A program made the translations under genes and the position numbers. 64,000 bases of DNA from Amantichitinum ursilacus (GTDB taxonomy: Bacteria; Pseudomonadota; Gammaproteobacteria; Burkholderiales; Chitinibacteraceae). The notes below the pieces were generated by a model that did no database searches, was not told the DNA's origin, and saw only the letters and a list, made by a program, of their open reading frames with translations. Each line of letters opens with the position of its first letter. The stretch's first letter is position 1. Positions 35,403 through 44,947 of the stretch are shown here, piece by piece. Where the stretch lies: positions 186,001-250,000 of the forward strand of contig NZ_LAQT01000001.1 of assembly GCF_001294205.1 (NCBI RefSeq), read 5' to 3'.

Positions 35403-36886
35403 CTTCGTCGCTGTTCGCCAGCTCATCCGCCTCCGGCCCTGCCGCGATCCCGGAAGCCTTTTTGCAATGGCTGGGGCGCAGCACGGGCCTGAGCTATCCC
35501 ACCTCGCGTTACGACGAACTGTGGCGCGGCCTGGCGGGCGTGGCGCATGAGCTGGGCCTGGCCGATGCGCAAGCGGCGATGGGCTGGCTGATGACGCGGC
35601 CGTATACCCACGCGCATGCCGAGCTGCTGGCCAGTCATCTCTCAGTCGGCGAAACCTGGTTTCTGCGCGAAACGCCGACGCTGGATTTGCTGGAACAACG
35701 CTTGCTGCCCGAGCTGATTGAACGGCGGCGCAATCTGGACCGTACCTTGCGCATCTGGAGCGCCGGTTGCTGCAGCGGCGAAGAAGCGTGGACGCTGGCG
35801 ATCTTGATTTCGCGCTTGCTGCCCGACGCGCCCAGCTGGCGTATCAGCGTGGTGGGCAGCGATATCGTGCCGCGCTTTCTGGAACGCGCGCGCAACGGCG
35901 TGTACCGCGAATGGTCGTTTCGCGGCACGCCGCCGTGGCTGCGCCAACGCTGGTTCCAGACCACCCCGGCCGGGCAGTTTTGCGTGGCGGAATCGTTGCG
36001 GCCCATGGTGCAGTTTGTGTCGATTGATTTGCTGAATGATCCGTTTCCACCCATCAGCAATATCCCGGCCTTCGACATCATCCTGTGTCGCAATGTGCTG
36101 ATGTATTTTGAGCCCGCGGCGATGCAACGCATTGTCGACAAGCTACGCGATGCGCTGATTGATGGCGGCGTGTTACTGACGGGGCTGAGCGAAACCGGCC
36201 GCCAGCGCTTTGCCGGCTTTAACCAGGAAACCGCGCTCGACGTCAGCTTTTATCGCAAAGGCTTGCCGCCCGCACCCGCGTGGATGCCCGATATGTCGAT
36301 CTTTGCCGCCGCCGCGCCCGCCGCCGCTGGGGTGACATCGCCACCCGCCGCGCCTGTGCCGGCGCCGCATCTGCCGCGCCCCAGCGCCTTGCATCCGCCC
36401 GCGCCCGCACCCGCCGTGATTGCACGCCACGAAATCGCCCAGGGCTTGCTGGACGAACATCGTTACGCCCAGGTCATTACCCTGATCGGCGAAACGCCCA
36501 CCGCCGACGAATTGCCGCTGCTGGCGCGTGCGCACGCCAATATGGGCCAACTGGCCCAGGCCGCGCGCTGGTGCCAGCAAGCCATCGAACGCGATAAAAC
36601 CGACGCCAGCCTGCGTTATCTGGCCGCCGTGATTACCAGCGAGCAAGGCGATCTGGAGGGCGCCATCCAGGCCTTGCGTCAGGCGCTGTTTTTGCAGGGC
36701 GATTTTGTGCTGGCGCACTATCTTCTGGGTACACTGCTGGCCCGGGCCGGACAGGGCGCTGCCGCCGCGCGCCAGTTGAATGTCACCGCCAGTTTGCTGG
36801 CGGGCATGCGCGACGAATATCTGTTGCCGGAATCCGATGGCATGACCGTGGCGCAATTGCGCCAGATGTTGCAGGCCTCGCCATGA
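35399..36886 (+). CDS. cheR: CheR methyltransferase with C-terminal TPR region (WspC-like)
   Basis: A 495-residue receptor methyltransferase. The SAM-binding domain (about 20-275) has LRIWSAGCCSGEEAW (motif I), VVGSDI and FDIILCRNVLMYFE. A Pro/Ala-rich linker covers about 290-340, and helical TPR repeats cover about 345-470 (for example LLARAHANMGQLAQAARWCQ). CheR-TPR is typical of alternative-function chemosensory systems such as Wsp. TTG at 35399, overlapping the cheW stop, is the most likely start, since no ATG occurs before residue 61, inside the domain. Confidence 0.88.
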   Translation: MTSSLFASSSASGPAAIPEAFLQWLGRSTGLSYPTSRYDELWRGLAGVAHELGLADAQAAMGWLMTRPYTHAHAELLASHLSVGETWFLRETPTLDLLEQRLLPELIERRRNLDRTLRIWSAGCCSGEEAWTLAILISRLLPDAPSWRISVVGSDIVPRFLERARNGVYREWSFRGTPPWLRQRWFQTTPAGQFCVAESLRPMVQFVSIDLLNDPFPPISNIPAFDIILCRNVLMYFEPAAMQRIVDKLRDALIDGGVLLTGLSETGRQRFAGFNQETALDVSFYRKGLPPAPAWMPDMSIFAAAAPAAAGVTSPPAAPVPAPHLPRPSALHPPAPAPAVIARHEIAQGLLDEHRYAQVITLIGETPTADELPLLARAHANMGQLAQAARWCQQAIERDKTDASLRYLAAVITSEQGDLEGAIQALRQALFLQGDFVLAHYLLGTLLARAGQGAAAARQLNVTASLLAGMRDEYLLPESDGMTVAQLRQMLQASP

Positions 36887-36932
36887 AGATGCTGCTGACC
36901 TATTCCCATCCTTCGCACGCAGGAGCAAACCG

Positions 36933-37478
36933 ATGACGCTGGAAAGCCCGCCCGCCGATACGGCCGCGATCGACCTGTTGATGCAACAACGCGCGCGCGA
37001 GCTGGCGCGGCCCATCCTTGATGGCGCCGCCGCAGGCGAACGCGTGGAAGTGCTCGAATTCATACTGGCGCACGAGCGTTACGCCATCGAAACCGCGTGG
37101 GTGCAAGAGGTGTATCCGCTGCGCCAGCTAACGCCCCTGCCGGGCACGCCCGCGTTCGTGCTGGGTATCGTTAACGTGCGCGGCAAGATTGTGTCGGTGA
37201 TGGATTTGCGCGTGTTTTTTGGCTTGCCAGCACGCGGCATTACCGACCTGAACAAAGTGATGATCCTGGGGGATGGCGAAATGGAATTCGGCATTCTCGG
37301 CGATGTGATCATCGGCACGCGCATGTTGCCGCTGGCCGACATCCAGCCGCCGCTGCCCACCTTGACCGGCGTGCGCGCGGATTATCTAAAAGGCGTAACC
37401 GCCAGCCAGAGCGTGGTGCTGGATGCGCAACGACTGTTACGCGCCAGCGCGGTTGTGGTGGACCAGCCGAGCGCCTAA
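36933..37478 (+). CDS. cheW: CheW-like adaptor (second copy)
   Basis: A 181-residue CheW-domain protein with a 35-residue N-terminal helix-rich extension. GIVNVRGKIVSVMDLRVFFG gives the family hallmark at about 78-97. AGGAG precedes the ATG. It corresponds in place to WspD. Two CheW proteins in one cluster suggest one for each of two receptor-kinase contacts, as in Wsp. Confidence 0.9.
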   Translation: MTLESPPADTAAIDLLMQQRARELARPILDGAAAGERVEVLEFILAHERYAIETAWVQEVYPLRQLTPLPGTPAFVLGIVNVRGKIVSVMDLRVFFGLPARGITDLNKVMILGDGEMEFGILGDVIIGTRMLPLADIQPPLPTLTGVRADYLKGVTASQSVVLDAQRLLRASAVVVDQPSA

Positions 37479-37554
37479 GTTAAAACAACATACGATTCTG
37501 ATAAACAGATCGAACCCGACCAAAACAAGACCAACACGAGCAGGAGAGTGCCCC

Positions 37555-39279
37555 ATGAAGTCGTCCATTGGCGTCAAGCTATGGAGTAGTTTGCTGGTGG
37601 TTCTGGCCGCCATCATCATCGTCGGTGTGGCCGCCTGGACCAACATCAACAAATTTACCGAATCCGAAAAAGCCATCGCGCATGCGCTGGATGTGCAAAG
37701 CCAACTGGCCGATGTGCTGTCGTTGCTGAAAGACGCCGAAACCGGTCAGCGCGGTTATGTGATTACCGGCGAAGACCGTTATCTGGAACCGTATAACAAC
37801 GCGGTGGCGCAGATCGACAACCGCCTGGCCACGCTGGCGCAAACGGTCGAGAAACCCGAAACCAAACAAGCCATCGCGCAATTAACCGTGCTGGCCGACG
37901 CCAAACTGGCCGAGCTGAAAGAAACCATCGGACTGCGCCGCGATAAAGGCTTTGACGCCGCCCGCGCGGTGGTGCTGTCCGATCGCGGCAAGACCACGAT
38001 GGATCAGGCGCGCGGCATCGTCACCGAACTCAACAAGAAAGTAGTGGCTGCACTGGAAGCGCGTAATGCCGAGGCCGAGGCCAATTCGGCGTTTACCGTC
38101 GACACCATCGTCATCGGTATCTCGCTGACCGCCTTGTTTGTGCTGGGCGCAGGCATTTTCCTGAATCGTGCCATTGTCGGCCCCTTGCGTGATCTGACCC
38201 GCGTGGCCGAGCGCATCAGCGTGGGCGATTTGAGCGTGGATGCGCAGGTGGTCAAGCGCGATGACGAAGTCGGCGCGCTCAATGCTGCGTTTATCCGCAT
38301 GACCGAATCGCTGCGTGGTATGGCGCATGTGGCGCAACGCATTGCCGAGGGCGATCTGCGCGGCAGCATTACGCCGGTGTCGTCCGAAGACGTATTGGGC
38401 ACTGCATTTGCCACCATGACGCAGAACCTGCGCCAGGTGAATCGCGAAATCGCCGAGGGCGTGAGTGTGCTGACCGCATCGGCCAGCGAAATCCAGGTCA
38501 GCGCCAGCCAGATTGCCGCTGCTGCCGCCGAAACCGCCACCGCCACCACCGAGACCGCCACCACGGTGGAAGAGGTGAAGCAGACTGCACTGGTCTCCAG
38601 CCAGAAAGCACGTTACGTGGCCGATGTGGCGCAACGCTCGGCGCAAGTGTCGGTGGCCGGGCGCAAGTCGGTGGATGAAAGCATGTTGGGCATGCAGCAG
38701 GTGCGTGAGCAGATGGAACAGATCGGCGACAGCATTCTGCGTTTGTCCGAGCAAAGCCAGGCCATCGGCGAGATTATCGCCACCGTGAACGATCTGGCCG
38801 AGCAATCCAATCTACTGGCCGTGAACGCCTCGATTGAAGCCGCCAAAGCGGGCGAGCAGGGCCGCGGGTTTGCTGTGGTGGCGCAGGAAGTCAAAAGCCT
38901 GGCCGAGCAATCGCGCCAGGCCACCGCGCAAGTGCGCACCATCCTCGGTGACATCCAGAAAGCCACCAGCCGCGCCGTGGTTGCCACCGAACAAGGCAAC
39001 CGGGCGGTGGAAGCCGGCACACGCTTGTCGCGCGAGGCGGGCGAGTCAATCCGCTTGCTGGCCGAAAGCAGCGACGAGAGCGCCGAAGCCGCCAGCCAGA
39101 TCGCCGTGTCGGCGCAACAGCAACTGGCCGGGATGGGCCAGCTGGCGCAAGCCGCCGACAACATCAAAGTGGCCGCCACGCAGAATATGGAAGGCACGCG
39201 CCAGACCGAAGTGGCCGCGCACAATCTGCACATGCTGGGCCAGAAACTGAAACAAGTGGTCGACCGCTACCAGGTTTGA
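37555..39279 (+). CDS. Chemoreceptor with periplasmic CHASE3 domain
   Basis: A 574-residue methyl-accepting protein. A transmembrane helix lies at about 10-32, then an all-helical CHASE3 sensor (about 38-180, with LLKDAETGQRGYVITGEDRY), a second helix (about 183-207), HAMP (about 208-262) with a second HAMP-like unit, and the signalling domain with ATVNDLAEQSNLLAVNASIE near 410-430. No C-terminal pentapeptide for CheR binding. AGGAGAG precedes the ATG. CHASE3 is common in receptors sensing surface or envelope cues. It corresponds in position to the Wsp receptor. Confidence 0.92.
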   Translation: MKSSIGVKLWSSLLVVLAAIIIVGVAAWTNINKFTESEKAIAHALDVQSQLADVLSLLKDAETGQRGYVITGEDRYLEPYNNAVAQIDNRLATLAQTVEKPETKQAIAQLTVLADAKLAELKETIGLRRDKGFDAARAVVLSDRGKTTMDQARGIVTELNKKVVAALEARNAEAEANSAFTVDTIVIGISLTALFVLGAGIFLNRAIVGPLRDLTRVAERISVGDLSVDAQVVKRDDEVGALNAAFIRMTESLRGMAHVAQRIAEGDLRGSITPVSSEDVLGTAFATMTQNLRQVNREIAEGVSVLTASASEIQVSASQIAAAAAETATATTETATTVEEVKQTALVSSQKARYVADVAQRSAQVSVAGRKSVDESMLGMQQVREQMEQIGDSILRLSEQSQAIGEIIATVNDLAEQSNLLAVNASIEAAKAGEQGRGFAVVAQEVKSLAEQSRQATAQVRTILGDIQKATSRAVVATEQGNRAVEAGTRLSREAGESIRLLAESSDESAEAASQIAVSAQQQLAGMGQLAQAADNIKVAATQNMEGTRQTEVAAHNLHMLGQKLKQVVDRYQV

Positions 39280-39352
39280 GGTGTGCCCGCATACGTACGG
39301 GCGCGCGCAAGCACAGTGGTTGTTGCTGACTATCAAGCCGGGTTGAGGGTGA

Positions 39353-41809
39353 ATGTCGACTGAAGAAGAACGCTTTTTGCAGCGTTTGCTGGCCATGTTC
39401 CGCATCGAAGCGCAGGAACATCTGCAAACCATGTCCAGCCTGATGGTGGAGCTGGATGTGGCGGTGCGCGCCGAAGACGGTGGCGAAGTGCTGCAGCCGC
39501 TGATCGAAACCTTGTTCCGCGAGGCGCACAGCCTGAAAGGCGCAGCGCGCTCGGTCAATCTGGAAACGATCGAGCTGATTTGCCGCTCGCTGGAAAGCGT
39601 GCTGTCGGCGCTGCGCAAAAACCAGATGCCATTGACCGCGCCCGTGCATCGCGCCGTCAGCGATGCGGTGGCAGGGCTGGAAAACGTGCTGGCCGTCGAG
39701 CCGATTGATCGCCCGCTGGATCTGGCCGCCATCAAATTGATCGGCGCGCTGGACCAGTTGCTGACGCCGCCCGAAGAAGTGGGCATGCCGTTGCCGCCCG
39801 TGGAATCGCTGGCGCTGTCACCGCTGGGCTTGCAGCTGGAGCCGGTGATGCCGCTGCCGCCGCTGCCCGATCCGCTGCCGCAGGTGGCGCCGCCGCCTTT
39901 GCCTGCGCTTGAGGCGGTGCCGCAACCGGCCGCCCCCGCGCCCGTTACTGCGCCAGCCGAACATCCCGTCGCAGCGCCACCCGCCCATGCCGTACCCGAA
40001 GCGCCGGTTGCGCCTGCACCGGCAGTGATCGCGCATGACATTCATCCGCGCCATCAGGAAATGGGCGATACGGTGCGGGTGTCGGCGGGCCGCCTGGGCG
40101 TGTTGCTGAATGAACTGGAATCGTTGCTGGGCCTGAAACAAGATGCCACCCACCGCGTGGAATCGATCCGCGCCTTGCATGCCGAAGTGGCCGACTGGCG
40201 CCGCGAACGCGCGCGGGCGGTGCTGGGTTTGCGGGTGGCCGCGCGGCAGCAGAATACCGACAGCACGGGCGAGCTGGCGCGCTGGCTGGATATGAATACG
40301 CAAGACGAGTTGTTTGGCAAACAACTGCAAGACCGGCTGGCGCAGCTGGAACAAGCGGCGCGGCAGCAACAACGCGCGACGGCGTCGCTGGTGGATCAGC
40401 TGCTTGATGACGTCAAACAGGTGCTGTTGCAGCCGGCTTCCAGCCTGCTGGATCTGGTGCCGCGACTGGCGCGCGATCTCGGGATCACCACCGGCAAGCA
40501 GATTGACGTCACGCTGGAAGGCCAGAGCACCGAAATTGACCGGCGCATTCTGGAACAGCTAAAAGACCCGCTGATCCATCTGGTGCGCAACGCCATCGAC
40601 CATGGCCTGGAAACGCCGGAAAAACGCCGCGCCCTGGGCAAGCCCGAACGTGGCCAGTTGCGCATCAGCGTGGCGCCGTACGAAGGCGGCAAAGTGCTGC
40701 TCAATATCGAGGATGACGGCGCCGGCATTGCGCTGCAGCGCATCCGCGAAGTGGCGTTGGCGCAGGGCCGATATACCGAGGCGCAACTGGATGCGATGGA
40801 TACGCCCACCTTGCGCAATCTGATTTTTGAAACCGGCTTTTCCACCAGCCCGATCCTGACCGATTTGTCGGGCCACGGCCTGGGCCTGGCCATCGTGCGC
40901 GAGAAGGTCGAAAAGCTGGGCGGCCATTTATTGCTGGATGCGCCACCGGGCGGCGGCACGCGCTTTCAGATGCTGTTGCCGGCCACGCTGGCCACGTTCC
41001 GTGGCGTGTTGGTGACGGCGGGCGAACGCCAGTTTGTGCTGCCGACCCGCCATGTCGAACGCGTGCTGCGCTTGCCGGTGTCCGCCATCAGCAGCATGGG
41101 CAGCAAGCCCAGCACACGCATCGGCGATGAAGCCATGGCGGTGGTGCGGCTGGCCGAAACGCTGGGGTTGAACGCCAGTACCGCAGCGGTGGATGACTGG
41201 CTGAACGTGGCGGTCGTGGCCGCCAGTGGTCGGCGCATTGCCTTTGTGGTGGATGCGGTGATGGCGGATATCGAAGTGCTGGTAAAAGGGCTGGGTCCGC
41301 AATTACGCCATGTGCGCAATATCGCCGGCGCGACGTTGCTGGAAGGCGGCCAGGTGGTGCCGGTGCTGAACGCGGCCGAACTGATCGCCAGCGCCGCCGC
41401 CAGTGCGGGCAGCAGCTTGCGTCCCGCCGACCCCGATGCGCCAGCGCAGCAATCGTTGCTGGTGGCGGAAGATTCGATCACCTCGCGCTCTTTGCTTAAA
41501 GGCATTCTGGAAGCCAATGGCTACAAGGTGACTACCGCCGTCGACGGGCTGGATGCGCTGACGCAAGCGCGCGCGGGCCAGTTTGATCTGGTGGTGTCGG
41601 ACGTCGAAATGCCGCGCATGGACGGTTTTGATCTGACCACGCGTTTGCGCGCCGAGAGCAAAACCGCCGCCACGCCCGTTATCCTGGTCACCGCGCTGGA
41701 TAGCCGCGAACACAAGGAGCGCGGTGTGGAAGCAGGCGCCAATGCTTATATTGTGAAGAGTGCGTTTGACCAGACCAGCTTGCTGGCCGCAATCCGGAGA
41801 TTGATATGA
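39353..41809 (+). CDS. cheA: Hybrid chemotaxis kinase CheA with C-terminal receiver
   Basis: An 818-residue kinase. The Hpt domain at the N-terminus has His59 in EAHSLKGAA. A Pro/Ala-rich linker (about 140-225) replaces a recognisable P2 domain. The dimerisation and ATPase domains (about 230-545) show HLVRNAIDHGLETP, EDDGAGIAL and GHGLGLAIV. A CheW-like domain covers about 545-680. A receiver domain ends the protein, with Asp750 in VVSDVEMPRMDG. The CheA-REC layout matches WspE and FrzE types, where the fused receiver can act as a sink. It overlaps cheB by 4 bases. Confidence 0.95.
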   Translation: MSTEEERFLQRLLAMFRIEAQEHLQTMSSLMVELDVAVRAEDGGEVLQPLIETLFREAHSLKGAARSVNLETIELICRSLESVLSALRKNQMPLTAPVHRAVSDAVAGLENVLAVEPIDRPLDLAAIKLIGALDQLLTPPEEVGMPLPPVESLALSPLGLQLEPVMPLPPLPDPLPQVAPPPLPALEAVPQPAAPAPVTAPAEHPVAAPPAHAVPEAPVAPAPAVIAHDIHPRHQEMGDTVRVSAGRLGVLLNELESLLGLKQDATHRVESIRALHAEVADWRRERARAVLGLRVAARQQNTDSTGELARWLDMNTQDELFGKQLQDRLAQLEQAARQQQRATASLVDQLLDDVKQVLLQPASSLLDLVPRLARDLGITTGKQIDVTLEGQSTEIDRRILEQLKDPLIHLVRNAIDHGLETPEKRRALGKPERGQLRISVAPYEGGKVLLNIEDDGAGIALQRIREVALAQGRYTEAQLDAMDTPTLRNLIFETGFSTSPILTDLSGHGLGLAIVREKVEKLGGHLLLDAPPGGGTRFQMLLPATLATFRGVLVTAGERQFVLPTRHVERVLRLPVSAISSMGSKPSTRIGDEAMAVVRLAETLGLNASTAAVDDWLNVAVVAASGRRIAFVVDAVMADIEVLVKGLGPQLRHVRNIAGATLLEGGQVVPVLNAAELIASAAASAGSSLRPADPDAPAQQSLLVAEDSITSRSLLKGILEANGYKVTTAVDGLDALTQARAGQFDLVVSDVEMPRMDGFDLTTRLRAESKTAATPVILVTALDSREHKERGVEAGANAYIVKSAFDQTSLLAAIRRLI

Positions 41810-42903
41810 GAAAGCGGGTGCAGCCGATCCGCGTGCTGGTGGTTGAAGATTCGATGACCGCGCGCGAATTGTTGCTGGGCATTCTCAAGACTGACGCAGA
41901 CATCGAGGTGGTGGGCACGGTGTCCAGCGGGGAAGACGCGGTGCGCTCGGCGCAAACGCTGCGCCCCGATGTCATCACCATGGACGTGATCCTGCCGGGC
42001 ATGGACGGGTTTGAGGCCACGCGCCAGATCATGCAGACCGCGCCCACGCGCATCATCATCGTGACGGCAACGCCGGTGGATGTGAATGCGCGCGAGGATT
42101 TTCGGGTGCTGGAGGCAGGCGCATTGACGGTGCTGGTTAAACCGACGCCACCCGGCCATCCGAAACATGCCGAACTGGCCATCGAGTTATTGCAGATGAT
42201 CCGCGCGATGGCCGGCGTGCAGGTCGTTAAACGCTGGGCCGGGCAGCGCGCGCCGGAGCCTTTGGCCGCGCCGGTCTTGCCATTTAACACTGGCATCAAG
42301 CCGCGCATTGTGGCCATCGGCGCGTCCACTGGCGGGCCGTTAACGCTGAAGTGCTTGCTGGAGAATCTGCCGAAACCGTTTCCATTACCGATTCTGATCG
42401 TGCAGCATATCGCCGAGGGCTTTACCCAAGGCTTTTGCGACTGGCTGGGCCAGGCCTGCGGCATGCCGGTGTATATGGCGCATCATGGCCAACGCATTGC
42501 GGCCGGGGCGGCTTATGTGGCGCCGTGGGACATGCAGATGCGGGTGACGCCGCTGGGGCTGATCGATCTGGTGGATGCGCCGCGCGAATATTGCGTGCGA
42601 CCGTCAGCGTCGTTTATGTTTCGCGCCGTGGCGCAGGTGTATGGCGCGGCCGCAGTGGGCGTGTTGCTGACCGGCATGGGCCGCGATGGCGCCAAAGAAC
42701 TGCGCATCATGCGCGAGGCGGGCGCGGTGACGTTTGCCCAGGATAAACAAAGCTCGGTGATTTTTGGTATGCCCGGCGAGGCCGTCAAACTGGATGCCGC
42801 CGTATATATCCAGCCCCCCGAAGTGATCGCCATGACCATCGGCCAGTTAGTGGAGCGCCTGCCTGCGCAACCGCTGCCGTCAGTCGGGCAAACCCGTCGG
42901 TAA
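41806..42903 (+). CDS. cheB: Chemotaxis methylesterase CheB
   Basis: A 365-residue receptor methylesterase. The receiver domain (1-125) has the acceptor Asp60 in TMDVILPGMDG. The esterase domain (about 165-350) has the catalytic Ser174 in GASTGGP, His in LIVQHI and Asp in LLTGMGRDGA. It opposes the CheR encoded in the same cluster and should be activated by CheA. The ATG overlaps the cheA stop. Confidence 0.95.
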   Translation: MRKRVQPIRVLVVEDSMTARELLLGILKTDADIEVVGTVSSGEDAVRSAQTLRPDVITMDVILPGMDGFEATRQIMQTAPTRIIIVTATPVDVNAREDFRVLEAGALTVLVKPTPPGHPKHAELAIELLQMIRAMAGVQVVKRWAGQRAPEPLAAPVLPFNTGIKPRIVAIGASTGGPLTLKCLLENLPKPFPLPILIVQHIAEGFTQGFCDWLGQACGMPVYMAHHGQRIAAGAAYVAPWDMQMRVTPLGLIDLVDAPREYCVRPSASFMFRAVAQVYGAAAVGVLLTGMGRDGAKELRIMREAGAVTFAQDKQSSVIFGMPGEAVKLDAAVYIQPPEVIAMTIGQLVERLPAQPLPSVGQTRR

Positions 42904-43067
42904 TTGCGATTGCAACGTATGTATTAACGTGTGAGCCACGCGCCAGACGCGTGCCACCTCCAACAAGGCCGGTACAGGCCACGGCTCGTCCGCGCTGACG
43001 CTTGCTTGCCGCAAGGCGGGCGCGAGCCGCACAGATTGATAAACGCAGCAGCAACACGGAGTAGTAC

Positions 43068-44459
43068 ATGGACAACAAGTCCACGGGCACCGAGATCCTG
43101 ATTGTTGAGGACAGCCCAACCCAGGCGGAAAAACTGCGCTACCAGATCGAGAGCAAAGGCTATGCCGTGCGCGTGGCGGCCAATGGCCATCAGGCCCTGG
43201 CGCTGATGGAGCAAAAGCGGCCCAATCTGGTGTTGTCCGATGTGGTGATGCCGCAAATGGACGGCTATACGCTGTGCAGCACCATCAAGGCCACGCCGCA
43301 ATGGCGTGATGTGCCGGTGATCCTGGTGACGTCGCTCACCGACCCCAAGGACATCATCCGCGGGCTGGAATGCGGTGCCGACAACTTTATCCGCAAGCCT
43401 TACGACGAAACCTATCTGCTCACGCTGATTGAGCATGTATTGATGAACCAGAAATTGCGCCATGGCCAGAATGTGCAATTCGGCATCGCGCTATATCTGG
43501 GCAATCAAAAGCATTTTATTAATGCCGAACGCCAACAGATTCTGGATTTGCTGATCTCGACCTACGAACAGGCCGTGATGGTGAATGAGCAATTGTTAAA
43601 GCGCGAACGCCAGGTTAGCGAACTGAATATCCGGCTGGCGCAACACGCGGCGGAACTGGAAGAAACCAATAAAGAAATCGCGCGTAAAAACCAGGAGCTG
43701 GAACATAGCAGCCGCATGAAATCGGAATTTCTGGCCAATATGTCGCACGAATTGCGCACGCCGCTGAATGCGATTATTGGTTTTTCCGAAGTCTTGCGCG
43801 ATGGTTTGATCGGCGAGCTGGATGCGCAGCAAAAAGAATTTGTGTCGGATATCTATTCCAGCGGCGAACATTTGCTGCTGCTGATCAACGATATTCTGGA
43901 CTTGTCGAAGATTGAAGCCGGCAAGATGGAACTGGAAATTGAGTCGGTGGATTTGCAGACCTTGCTGCAAAACTGCCTGACGGTATTAAAAGGCCGCGCC
44001 TATTCGCATCGCATTGAATTGAAAGTGGACGCGGATGAACTGGGCCGCGCGCAACTGGACCCGCGCAAGACCAAGCAGATTATTTATAACCTGTTGTCCA
44101 ATGCCGTTAAATTTACCCCCGATGGCGGCGCGGTCACGGTGATTGCGCGCCGCGTGAGCGGGGCCAGTCTGAATGGATTGCGGTTTATTGGTAGTGACAG
44201 CGCAGCCACGCATCCGGAATATCTGGCGATTGCCGTACGCGATACCGGCATCGGCATTACGCCGGAAGAATTGAATAATCTGTTCCAGCCGTTTGTACAG
44301 CTGGATAGTTCGTTGTCGCGCAAATACGAAGGCACTGGCTTGGGCCTGGCGCTGGTGCGGCAACTGGTTGAGTTGTATGACGGACGTTTGTCGGTGGAAA
44401 GCACTGCCGGGCAAGGGTCCGAATTCAAGGTGTGGTTGCCCTACCACCCGGTGGAGTAG
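43068..44459 (+). CDS. Receiver-histidine kinase hybrid, probable output of the cluster
   Basis: A 463-residue cytoplasmic protein. The receiver at the N-terminus has Asp58 in VLSDVVMPQMDG. A connector follows, then a coiled coil (about 175-215), a kinase dimerisation domain with His227 in MSHELRTPLNAIIGFSE, and an ATPase domain with NLLSNAVKFTPDGG, DTGIGI and GTGLGLALV. Being switched through a receiver, it is well placed to take phosphoryl groups from the CheA above and start a second relay. It sits 164 bases after cheB, with its own GGAG site, and 9 bases before a receiver gene. Confidence 0.9.
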   Translation: MDNKSTGTEILIVEDSPTQAEKLRYQIESKGYAVRVAANGHQALALMEQKRPNLVLSDVVMPQMDGYTLCSTIKATPQWRDVPVILVTSLTDPKDIIRGLECGADNFIRKPYDETYLLTLIEHVLMNQKLRHGQNVQFGIALYLGNQKHFINAERQQILDLLISTYEQAVMVNEQLLKRERQVSELNIRLAQHAAELEETNKEIARKNQELEHSSRMKSEFLANMSHELRTPLNAIIGFSEVLRDGLIGELDAQQKEFVSDIYSSGEHLLLLINDILDLSKIEAGKMELEIESVDLQTLLQNCLTVLKGRAYSHRIELKVDADELGRAQLDPRKTKQIIYNLLSNAVKFTPDGGAVTVIARRVSGASLNGLRFIGSDSAATHPEYLAIAVRDTGIGITPEELNNLFQPFVQLDSSLSRKYEGTGLGLALVRQLVELYDGRLSVESTAGQGSEFKVWLPYHPVE

Positions 44460-44468
44460 GCAGGCGTT

Positions 44469-44831
44469 ATGGCACGAATATTAATCATTGAAGACAACGC
44501 GGCGAATCTGAAGCTGTTTACGTTTCTGCTCAAGAATGCAGGGCATACAGTCAGTACCGCCACCGAAGCCGCCACCGGTTTATCGCTGGCGCGCACCGAA
44601 TTGCCCGACCTGATTTTGATGGATGTGCAATTGCCCGGCATGGACGGGCTGGAAGCCACGCGTTTGTTAAAAGCCGACAGCACCACGGGCCACATCAAAG
44701 TGGTGGTGGTGACCGCATTTGCCATGAAAGGCGACGAGGCGCGCATGCTGGCTGCCGGTTGCGACGGCTATGTGGCCAAGCCGATTCATTACGGTGATTT
44801 TCTGGAAAAGGTGAATGCGGCATTGGCCTGA
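44469..44831 (+). CDS. DivK-like single-domain response regulator
   Basis: A 120-residue receiver with IIEDN acidic residues at the start, Asp52 in LMDVQLPGMDG, VTAFAMKGDE and a Lys in VAKPIH. The segment VTAFAMKGDE is the one seen in DivK-type proteins that act by allosteric contact with kinases. It directly follows the REC-histidine kinase gene and is its likely phosphorylation partner. What it then controls is not evident from the window. Confidence 0.9.
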   Translation: MARILIIEDNAANLKLFTFLLKNAGHTVSTATEAATGLSLARTELPDLILMDVQLPGMDGLEATRLLKADSTTGHIKVVVVTAFAMKGDEARMLAAGCDGYVAKPIHYGDFLEKVNAALA

Positions 44832-44854
44832 TTGGCTTTTGCCAACGCCAATAA

Positions 44855-44882
44855 AAAAAAGCCAGCGAATGCTGGCTTTTTT
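44855..44882. terminator. Rho-independent terminator of the chemosensory cluster
   Basis: Stem AAAAAAGCCAGC/GCTGGCTTTTTT with loop GAAT, directly after the last receiver gene. It can act on both strands and also ends the oxidoreductase transcript from the other side. Confidence 0.93.
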
Positions 44883-44947
44883 GTTTTGCGGCTTAAGCGA
44901 AAGCGGGCGCCCGCCATGCTGTGGCCAATGCGCCACGTTAGCGTGGA

